DNA from: Candidatus Aminicenantota bacterium
GTDB taxonomy: Bacteria > Acidobacteriota > Aminicenantia > UBA2199
DNA length: 5,039 bases
Assembly: GCA_020355945.1 (NCBI GenBank)
Contig: CP070627.1
Span: 6,213,979 to 6,219,017 of the forward strand
Reading direction: 5' to 3'
The notes under the pieces were generated by a model. That model saw only the letters and a list, made by a program, of their open reading frames with translations, searched no databases and was not told where the DNA came from. Below are positions 1-5,039 of the stretch, piece after piece (the stretch's first letter is position 1; each line of letters opens with the position of its first letter). A program made the position numbers and the translations under genes.

Positions 1-43
1 CGCAAAAACTTTTTATTAAGGACTTTTATGTTTTTTTTTGAAT

Positions 44-610
44 TCATTTTCTGATTCTCCCTGGTTTGACCGGTGGAGGCTCCGGTTTTAGTTTCTTAAA
101 TCTCGGTGAATGAGGATCATGACAGTGTGCACAGAGGAGATAACGTTTTTGACCGTTCCAGGAACCGGTACGCCTGCCGTGAATGCCAGCTCGCCAATCC
201 CTTAACTTGGGCCCATGACATTGACCGCACAACCAGTAAGACTCCTTGAAATCCACTAACTCACCGTCAGCCAAATGCAGCATATCACGATTTCTGGCAT
301 CATGACAGTCCAAACACCACCGACTCTTTTCTGCATGGTTAAGGACAATATCTTCATGCATCTCCAATTCCCGACGCTGCAGGTTGGTTTCCTGTTCCGC
401 ATGACATTGGGAACAGGGAAAAATGTCTTCACTGAAGGGGGGCGGCGGTACCTGGATGTCTCCCTGCTGATTACCGGCAGTACTCTTTATTTCTTCTCCC
501 GAACCCGGGTCCCGATCCCCCGGGAAAACCGGGAGGGGAGTGAGTACAACAGTCACCACTAACATTACCCCTAAAATTAACATCATCTTCTTAATGGCAA
601 ATTTTCTCAT
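44..610 (-). CDS. Tetraheme c-type cytochrome, periplasmic, signal peptide or membrane anchor
   Basis: A small electron-carrier protein of 188 residues with four CxxCH heme c sites: CSQCH (Cys66), CLDCH (Cys99), CGQCH (Cys128) and CAHCH (Cys160). The N-terminus has a basic stretch (MRKFAIKK) and a hydrophobic core to about residue 30, which implies Sec export and periplasmic heme attachment. No clear AxA cleavage site is visible, so the segment could stay as a membrane anchor. A proline-rich linker (VPPPPF, from about residue 54) precedes the first heme, and the tail is proline- and lysine-rich. The stretch GIHG..TG.W.G before the last heme and CHDPHSP after it look like conserved family features, but I cannot name the family. 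The start at 610 is preferred over an in-frame ATG at 625, which directly abuts the upstream stop: only 610 has a well-placed Shine-Dalgarno, and the longer form would add an acidic residue to the signal. It is probably co-transcribed with the 18-heme cytochrome and likely exchanges electrons with it (inference). Confidence 0.9.
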   Translation of the reverse strand: MRKFAIKKMMLILGVMLVVTVVLTPLPVFPGDRDPGSGEEIKSTAGNQQGDIQVPPPPFSEDIFPCSQCHAEQETNLQRRELEMHEDIVLNHAEKSRWCLDCHDARNRDMLHLADGELVDFKESYWLCGQCHGPKLRDWRAGIHGRRTGSWNGQKRYLLCAHCHDPHSPRFKKLKPEPPPVKPGRIRK

Positions 611-617
611 TGGACAA

Positions 618-623
618 CCTTCC
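618..623 (-). promoter_or_regulatory. Ribosome binding site deciding the tetraheme cytochrome start
   Basis: Minus-strand GGAAGG lies seven bases upstream of the ATG at 610-608, a normal Shine-Dalgarno distance. It sits inside the codons that a start at 625 would use. For the 625 start the only candidate is a GAGG-containing stretch in the end of the upstream gene, about 11 bases away. This favours 610. Confidence 0.6.
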
Positions 624-625
624 AT

Positions 626-2692
626 TTATTTCAATGCCTCTTCGGTTAGTTTTTCATACAGCTCAGGATTATGAATACCTTTGCTGCCGTCCTTTTCCAA
701 AAGCATCAGCGTATCATAACCAGGATCGCCTGGTCTAAGGTTATTTTGTTTTACTTTTTTACGCAATTGCTTCAACCATTCCAGGCTGCTGTTTTCCCAC
801 TCCGTAAACATGTCCTCATAATCCGTTTCATGGCAGTTGGAGCAAACGGTTTTCCCGGGCCGGTACAGGTTTTCATTCTCATCGCGGTGACAATCGAGAC
901 AGGCCACATCCGCGGCCATGACATTGGGTATTTTAAAGGTTGAAAAGGTGATTTGACTGTAATAAACAGCCTGCTGGGTCTGGTGGCATGATTTACAGCC
1001 TTCGGGTTTGTCAATTTGTTTGACTTCCCTATGGTGACAATTCATGCAGTCTTGTTTCCGGATAATCAATTGGCCGTGTTTTCGTTCATGGGAATGGCAG
1101 CGTTTACAGGTGAGTCCCTGTGTCTTTAAATGGATGGCATGGGAATATTTCCATCCGAAAATCGTGGTTTCCAGTTGTTCCACGCCGGCATGGCAGTTGG
1201 AACATTCCCCGGGAACCACATGAGTTTCTTGTTCGTAATGGGGCAGTTTCTGCGTTGAATTCACCGCTGTCAAGCTCTCTTTAGCAAATTGATAAGCCTT
1301 ATCCAGCAGCTTATTGGCAAAGGCAATATTATGAATGGAATTCCCATGTTTAACCAGGTTATAATTAAACATAGCATCATCGAGTTTTTGCCTGGCTGAG
1401 GCATACCCCTTGTTATTTTTATTCTTTTCTATGATTTTCTCTGCAGCCGCAATAACCTTTGATACCTGGGAAATTTTGCGATCGGCCTGGTTCTTCCATT
1501 GGGAGAGGAGTCTATTGTATCCTGTTCCGTGACAGGGTACACAGGATTCGCCGCTGGCCCTGGTAATTTCTCCTTTTGCTTCAAAGTTATCGGCGGATTG
1601 ATGGTAAATATGGCAGGCCTGGCAGTTCAGGCCACTTTCATACATGGCACTGGGATGGTTCGGTATGCCTTTACCACCTTTGCCGGCAAACAAGTAGAGC
1701 TGGGCATTATGGAAATCCGGGTGACAGGCATGGCAGTCAGGCTTGACCAATTCGGTCCTGGCAACGGACTTGTGTTGTACTTCGGTATGGCATTGGTCAC
1801 ATTCGATTTTATGGTCTGTAATATGATTCTTATGCATTAATTCTGTTTTATCGTACAGTTTGATTTTTTCTATATCGGCATGGCAGACATTGCAGCGAAT
1901 CTTAGGAACGGTTCCATCGCCCACCACCATCTCACCGTGACATTTTTGACAGGCAATTTTCCTCTCCATCACCATTTTATGGTCGTATTTAACCAGGGTA
2001 TCACCCTTTTCTTTGGCAATAGGGGGTTCATGGCATTTGGTGCACTCTTTTATGGCAACTTCTGTCTCCGTGTGTTTAAAATGGCAAAGAAAGCAGGTGC
2101 TTTCCGTTACTGTCATATGACTGCCTTGAACGATCTGGGAATGACAACTGGTACATCTTAATTTCTTATCCCGGCGAAGTTCTTCCAGGTGAGGTTCGTG
2201 ATCGAAGATGATATTTTTTTTAAAGTCCACCCGTCCTTGCAGCAAGCGTGTTTCATGGCATCCACTGCGCATACAGCTTTCATCCGGGATTTCCGCCCAG
2301 GGCTTGCTTTTTTTATAAACCCCGGTGAAATAATCGACTAGCATAGATAATGCAGTAAATTTCCCTCTAATTTTATTTTCCAACCCCGGGGGGAAATGAC
2401 AATCCGTACAAGTAACATGGTTATGCGAAGATTCCTGCCAACTGGTATAATAGGGTTTCATATTGTGGCAGGTATTACAAAACCGTGGATGAGAGGTGAT
2501 TTCAAGGGTCAATATCATAATGGCCGTTATCACCACCAGGGTAATGGCAACAGCAATGACGAATCGTTTCCATCCCCTTCCCCATACCAGCCGGTGAAGT
2601 GATATAAAGTTCCGCTTAAATAGTTTTAAAATTAAAATGAATTTTCCAGGCTCACGATCTTGATGACGTTTTTCTTTCTTCTTTTTCATCAT
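626..2692 (-). CDS. Membrane-anchored NapC/NrfH-type multiheme cytochrome c, 18 predicted hemes
   Basis: A 688-residue, probably quinol-oxidising heme wire. A lysine-rich cytoplasmic N-terminus leads to one membrane helix (about residues 43-63). Then follows a NapC/NrfH-like domain: CNTCHNM at Cys72 keeps the CxxCHxM form whose Met ligates heme 1 in NrfH, followed by YYTSW..SSH, CTDCH (Cys95) and PPG...K...YFTG. Heme site 3 is an atypical CX4CH (Cys140 to His146). Fifteen further CxxCH sites start at Cys180, 200, 217, 248, 267, 298, 320, 357, 384, 497, 529, 549, 566, 598 and 617. Residues 390-475 are heme-free and helical. NapC/NrfH proteins usually have four or five hemes and about 150-200 residues, so this is a large fusion or extension. 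The start is bounded by a stop two codons upstream and has no clear Shine-Dalgarno. The stop touches the next cytochrome. Role as menaquinol-to-periplasm electron conduit is inferred; the acceptor is unknown. Confidence 0.93.
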   Translation of the reverse strand: MMKKKKEKRHQDREPGKFILILKLFKRNFISLHRLVWGRGWKRFVIAVAITLVVITAIMILTLEITSHPRFCNTCHNMKPYYTSWQESSHNHVTCTDCHFPPGLENKIRGKFTALSMLVDYFTGVYKKSKPWAEIPDESCMRSGCHETRLLQGRVDFKKNIIFDHEPHLEELRRDKKLRCTSCHSQIVQGSHMTVTESTCFLCHFKHTETEVAIKECTKCHEPPIAKEKGDTLVKYDHKMVMERKIACQKCHGEMVVGDGTVPKIRCNVCHADIEKIKLYDKTELMHKNHITDHKIECDQCHTEVQHKSVARTELVKPDCHACHPDFHNAQLYLFAGKGGKGIPNHPSAMYESGLNCQACHIYHQSADNFEAKGEITRASGESCVPCHGTGYNRLLSQWKNQADRKISQVSKVIAAAEKIIEKNKNNKGYASARQKLDDAMFNYNLVKHGNSIHNIAFANKLLDKAYQFAKESLTAVNSTQKLPHYEQETHVVPGECSNCHAGVEQLETTIFGWKYSHAIHLKTQGLTCKRCHSHERKHGQLIIRKQDCMNCHHREVKQIDKPEGCKSCHQTQQAVYYSQITFSTFKIPNVMAADVACLDCHRDENENLYRPGKTVCSNCHETDYEDMFTEWENSSLEWLKQLRKKVKQNNLRPGDPGYDTLMLLEKDGSKGIHNPELYEKLTEEALK

Positions 2693-2697
2693 TGCTT

Positions 2698-2726
2698 ATT
2701 ATATCATTTTTATATTAAGCTGTCAT
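2698..2726 (-). promoter_or_regulatory. Candidate sigma70-type promoter for the cytochrome pair
   Basis: On the minus strand a -35 box ATGACA (2726-2721; consensus TTGACA, five of six) is followed by a 17-base spacer and a perfect -10 box TATAAT (2703-2698). The predicted transcription start falls at about 2691, inside the first of two tandem ATG codons of the 18-heme cytochrome. An 8-base palindrome ATTTAAAT (2727-2734) lies directly upstream of the -35 box and could be an operator or chance in AT-rich DNA. The region is AT-rich, which raises the chance of a false -10 match, but box quality and spacing together are good. Confidence 0.55.
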
Positions 2727-2784
2727 ATTTAAATGTACTGATAATCTCCATTTTTTTTGAATTTTAGTTCTTTGATTTACGGAT

Positions 2785-2927
2785 AGAGGCGGCTCAGCAC
2801 AAATCCGTCGATGCGTTAGCGACTTGCGGAAGCAATTTTTCAGGACAGGAAAATCGCTGGAGACGCTTCCCGGAGGCGAGTACCGCCAAAGGGAAAAAGC
2901 CAACAGGACTTGTGCGAAAGCCCCTCT
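2785..2927 (-). ncRNA. Candidate structured RNA or dispersed palindromic element (unidentified)
   Basis: About 143 bases that fold on themselves. The outer helix pairs 2785-2794 with 2919-2927 (nine pairs, one bulged base at 2790). After a small internal loop, a second helix pairs 2797-2810 with 2901-2915 (fourteen pairs, one bulge at 2905). Its two imperfect pairs (2803/2909 and 2809/2902) are G-U in minus-strand RNA but A-C on the plus strand, so minus is the likely sense. Inside are a GGCG/CGCC hairpin (2875-2887), an arm pairing 2813-2816 with 2863-2866 and 2818-2822 with 2854-2858, and a TTGC/GCAA hairpin with a four-base loop (2824-2835). No U-run follows, so it is not a simple terminator. 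Reading frames across it lack ribosome sites. It could be a noncoding RNA, a cis-regulatory leader, or a REP- or MITE-like repeat; I recognise no named family. Confidence 0.5.
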
Positions 2928-3004
2928 CCAAAAAGCACTTTAAGATATTTTCCAGAAAAAAATGGGGGATTACCAATTGATTTGTCACTAATTTTGATTT
3001 TAGC

Positions 3005-3034
3005 CACAGATGAACTCAGATAAACACGGAATTA
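3005..3034. repeat. Short imperfect tandem repeat, 10-base period, possible dispersed intergenic motif
   Basis: Three imperfect 10-base units on the plus strand: CACAGATGAA, CTCAGATAAA, CACGGAATTA. The first two differ at two positions; the third is more diverged. It begins 8 bases beyond the stop of the receiver-kinase gene. The CCACAGATGAAC-type string resembles, from memory, an intergenic sequence seen repeatedly in many bacterial genomes; this was not checked. Confidence 0.4.
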
Positions 3035-3042
3035 GATGCCTA

Positions 3043-4143
3043 TCATTTGAGTAAAGGGAAATGAATCGTAAAAATACTACCTTCACCTACTCGACTTTCT
3101 ACTGTTATCGAGGCAAAGTGAGCTTCGGCAATTTTCCTGGCAATGGATAAACCCAGTCCGGTTCCTGACACCGTTTGGGTCTCATCACTCCTGACCCGGT
3201 GAAACTCATCAAAAATTAAAGGTAAATCTTTCTCGGCTATACCGATGCCCGTATCGGATATTTTTGTTTCCAGACAAGAATCCCCTTCCCGGAGCGTAAC
3301 AGTAACTTTACCTCCCTGACGATTGAACTTTATGGCATTATCTATTAAATTGGTAAACAGTTGCTGCAAGCTCCGGGGATCACCCTTAATCATCGGGATA
3401 TTTCCATGATCGGGCTGAAGGGTAACGGCAACGTTTTTTTCCTCAGCCAGGGGCTGTAAAGATTCAATGGTTTCCTGGAGAAGGGAATCCAGGGATAGGG
3501 ATTCAAAGGTTTCCACCAGCTTACCTTTTTCGATTTTAGAAAGGTCCAGCCAGTCTTTGATGAGAGTTAACAGGCTGCTGATTAATTCCCGCGCTCGTTT
3601 GAGTAACTTCTCCTGTTTCTCAGGGACTTCACCCACGATACCACCGAGAATCACTTCCAGGTTCTGCTGGACCGTGGCCAGGGGGCTGCGCAATTGGTGT
3701 GAAACCATGGTGATAAAAAACTTCCTCATGCTTTCTTTTTCTTGTTCCAGAGCCATGGATTTAAGGATTAATCGTCTTCTTTCCAGGCCTCTTTTGATGA
3801 TAATGCACAGTTCATCCGGGGTAAAGGGTTTGGGTAGAAAATCATAAGCGCCTCGTTTAAACGCGTTGCTGGCTGATTCTAAGTTGGCATAACCGGTAAT
3901 AACGATAGCCACGATGGTGGGATCGATTTGGTTGATTTTCTCCAACACTTCCATACCGCTTATCCCGGGCATCTTGAGGTCCACTAAAACCAGATCCGGT
4001 TTTAAGGTTTTTATTTTTTCCAGCCCTATCATTCCATTTTCAGCTGCTTCTACACGGTGCCCCTCTTTAGTCAGCACCTGGCTGCAAGAATCCCGCATGG
4101 ATTCTTCGTCATCAATGACTAAAATGCTTGATGGTTCTTTCAT
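3043..4143 (-). CDS. Receiver-histidine kinase fusion protein (soluble)
   Basis: A 366-residue cytoplasmic signalling protein with no membrane segment. Residues 5-120 are a CheY-like receiver with acidic pocket Asp11/Asp12, phosphoacceptor Asp55 (VDLKMPG), Thr83 and Lys105 (LPKPF). A helical linker of about 20 residues leads to a HisKA dimerisation domain with His149 in VSHQLRSPL. The ATP-binding domain has N-box NLIDNAIKF (Asn265/Asn269), G1 SDTGIGI (297-302), F-box FDEFHR (311-316) and G2 GTGLGL (327-332). All core catalytic residues are present, so it should be active. The residue after the phospho-His is Gln rather than the usual Glu or Asp. Its only input domain is the receiver, which implies control by phosphorylation from another kinase, plausibly the one encoded upstream. 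It starts 47 bases after the response-regulator stop with only a weak, A-rich ribosome site; the same operon is likely. Confidence 0.93.
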   Translation of the reverse strand: MKEPSSILVIDDEESMRDSCSQVLTKEGHRVEAAENGMIGLEKIKTLKPDLVLVDLKMPGISGMEVLEKINQIDPTIVAIVITGYANLESASNAFKRGAYDFLPKPFTPDELCIIIKRGLERRRLILKSMALEQEKESMRKFFITMVSHQLRSPLATVQQNLEVILGGIVGEVPEKQEKLLKRARELISSLLTLIKDWLDLSKIEKGKLVETFESLSLDSLLQETIESLQPLAEEKNVAVTLQPDHGNIPMIKGDPRSLQQLFTNLIDNAIKFNRQGGKVTVTLREGDSCLETKISDTGIGIAEKDLPLIFDEFHRVRSDETQTVSGTGLGLSIARKIAEAHFASITVESRVGEGSIFTIHFPLLK

Positions 4144-4190
4144 TTTTCATCTTTTTTTTATTGGTATGGCTGCCAGACCACCGGCCCTGG

Positions 4191-4601
4191 TTATGAGGTT
4201 TCCTTCGCTGATACCAGTTTATCAATCTTAGCCAACAAATCATTAGGTGCAACAGGCTTTTCAATAAACTCTTCGACAGGTAGAAAATGGGGATGCCTGG
4301 GGTCCTCCTTGATAAATTTGAACCCGGTTTGCTGGGTCATCGAAGTCAGCATGATGATGGGCACATGTTTCAATTTGGGGTCCTTTTTAAATCTCCTGGA
4401 GAGAATAATTCCTTCGGCACCCTTTTGTAAAAGCACGTCAAGGATGATTAAAGCCGGTATCTCCTTATCTAATATATCCACAGCTTGCTTTGAACTGGTA
4501 GCCACCTCTGCACAATAAGGACCACTTTCCACTATGGTTTTGATTGCTTCCGCATAATCCAAATTGTCGTCTACAATCAAAATCTTCTTCTCTTTACTCA
4601 T
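4191..4601 (-). CDS. Single-domain response regulator (receiver only)
   Basis: A 136-residue CheY-like receiver with no output domain. Asp11/Asp12 form the metal-binding pocket, Asp55 (ILDV) is the phosphoacceptor, Thr86 (MLTS) the switch residue and Lys115 (IEKPV) the conserved lysine. It is slightly longer than a typical receiver of about 120 residues because of an extended segment between beta-4 and the conserved lysine (about residues 89-112, QQTGFKF to LPVEEFIEKP). It lies 30 bases after the stop of an upstream histidine kinase and 47 bases before the receiver-kinase gene, so it probably acts as a phosphate shuttle between them or as a regulator by protein contact (inference). The start is supported by an excellent Shine-Dalgarno. 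Confidence 0.93.
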   Translation of the reverse strand: MSKEKKILIVDDNLDYAEAIKTIVESGPYCAEVATSSKQAVDILDKEIPALIILDVLLQKGAEGIILSRRFKKDPKLKHVPIIMLTSMTQQTGFKFIKEDPRHPHFLPVEEFIEKPVAPNDLLAKIDKLVSAKETS

Positions 4602-4605
4602 GTTA

Positions 4606-4614
4606 CACCTCCTT
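4606..4614 (-). promoter_or_regulatory. Near-perfect Shine-Dalgarno for the response regulator
   Basis: Minus-strand AAGGAGGTG, complementary over nine bases to the usual 16S rRNA 3' end, ending four bases before the ATG at 4601-4599. It fixes the start and predicts much stronger initiation than for the receiver-kinase gene, whose upstream region is only A-rich. Confidence 0.85.
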
Positions 4615-4631
4615 TGTTAATTATTAATCAT

Positions 4632-5039
4632 CTATTTTTTCTTCTCTTTAATTGGCAATTGAATGATAAAAGTGGTGCCTTTGCCCAGGACACTCCGAAC
4701 CTTAATACTTCCTTTATGTTTTTCAATGATACCGTAACTAATCGCTAAACCAAGCCCGGTTCCATGCCCCACTTCTTTGGTGGTAAAGAATGGTTCGAAT
4801 AATCTCTTTAGATTCTCCTGGCTGATGCCGCAGCCCGAATCAGTAAATTCAACTTCAACAAACCGATTATCTTCGGAGAGCCTGGTGGCAATGATGAGCT
4901 CCCCCTGTCCATCCATGGCTTCAACCGCATTGATAATAACATTCATAAAGACCTGTTGAACCTGGGTGGTATCGATCTCCACCGCTGGTAGATCAGGGTT
5001 GATGCGGGTGGTTATTTGAATGTTCTGGAATAATGTTTG
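4632..5039 (-). CDS. Sensor histidine kinase, C-terminal ATPase domain (5' end beyond window)
   Basis: The reading frame is open to the window edge, so the 135 residues seen are only the C-terminus; a GTG at 4982 in this frame is an internal Val codon, not a start. The visible part is a HATPase_c domain: N-box around NVIINAVEAM, G1 DSGCGI, F-box FEPFFTTK and G2 GHGTGLGL, ending in a lysine-rich tail. The FEPFFTTK...GTGLGLAISYGII pattern is typical of NtrB-like (HPK4-type) kinases. The dimerisation domain with the phospho-His and any sensor domain lie outside the window, so the signal sensed cannot be told. The stop is 30 bases from the response-regulator start, and the latter is its likely partner. 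Confidence 0.93.
   Translation of the reverse strand, partial: QTLFQNIQITTRINPDLPAVEIDTTQVQQVFMNVIINAVEAMDGQGELIIATRLSEDNRFVEVEFTDSGCGISQENLKRLFEPFFTTKEVGHGTGLGLAISYGIIEKHKGSIKVRSVLGKGTTFIIQLPIKEKKK

Noticed and set aside
1..43. A downstream gene start or terminator at the left edge
   Set aside because: The 43 bases after the tetraheme cytochrome stop are AT-rich with a short AAAAACTTTTT palindrome. No start codon with a ribosome site and no GC stem with U-run are visible.
772..1014. Minus-strand frame of 80 codons inside the large cytochrome
   Set aside because: It is an out-of-frame shadow of the heme-rich gene, which has all its CxxCH sites in the main frame.
2710..2751. A 13-residue open frame (ATG GAG ... 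TAA) upstream of the 18-heme cytochrome, as a possible leader peptide
   Set aside because: It has no ribosome site (A-run upstream) and overlaps the predicted promoter, so it would not be in the promoter's transcript.
2785..2927. Integron attC site
   Set aside because: A bulged palindrome of similar size, but the flanking core sites (RYYYAAC and GTTRRRY) are absent at its ends and no cassette structure surrounds it.
2715..2988. Two overlapping minus-strand reading frames (62 and 64 codons) in the intergenic gap
   Set aside because: They run through the self-pairing element in different frames, have no Shine-Dalgarno, and the longer starts at GTG. The base pairing explains the conservation-like feel better than a protein would.
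2928..3042. A rho-independent terminator for the kinase cluster
   Set aside because: There is a T-run after CCCCCA on the minus strand, but no stable stem directly before it.
4144..4190. Hairpin-like GC-rich stretch (CCAG...CTGG, GGT...ACC) between the response regulator and receiver-kinase genes as a terminator
   Set aside because: In gene direction the stem is followed by an A-run, not a U-run, and the stems are only three to four pairs.

Overview
The window carries five protein genes, all on the minus strand, so transcription runs from high to low coordinates. They form two blocks separated by a 350-base gap. The gene families suggest an anaerobic or facultative respiring bacterium rich in multiheme c-type cytochromes and two-component proteins. 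A Desulfobacterota-like (deltaproteobacterial) origin is my best guess; it rests on family resemblance and moderate-to-low GC content, not on a marker gene.

Block 1 (5039 to 3043) is a signalling cluster. It holds the C-terminal ATP-binding domain of a histidine kinase cut by the window edge (4632-5039), a stand-alone receiver-domain response regulator (4191-4601), and a soluble protein with a receiver domain fused in front of a complete histidine kinase (3043-4143). None of the visible parts has a DNA-binding or enzymatic output domain, so the three look like pieces of a phosphorelay whose final target lies elsewhere.

The gap (2693-3042) is not empty. Just after the kinase stop lies a short imperfect 10-base-period repeat (3005-3034). 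Next comes a strongly base-pairing element (2785-2927) with a bulged closing stem of about 23 base pairs and several internal hairpins. Its two non-Watson-Crick positions in the closing stem are G-U wobbles only in minus-strand RNA. Last comes a near-consensus sigma70-type promoter (2698-2726) placed so close to the next start codon that the mRNA may be leaderless.

Block 2 (2692 to 44) is a cytochrome pair. A membrane-anchored NapC/NrfH-type protein of 688 residues carries 18 predicted heme c sites: 17 CxxCH and one CX4CH. It abuts a 188-residue tetraheme c-type cytochrome with an N-terminal signal or anchor. A plausible reading is that the NrfH-like domain takes electrons from the menaquinol pool and passes them along a periplasmic heme chain to the tetraheme partner or another acceptor. 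The terminal acceptor cannot be told from this window. The heme spacing shows that the large cytochrome grew by internal duplication. The kinase cluster may sense conditions relevant to this respiratory pathway, but the only evidence for that is adjacency.
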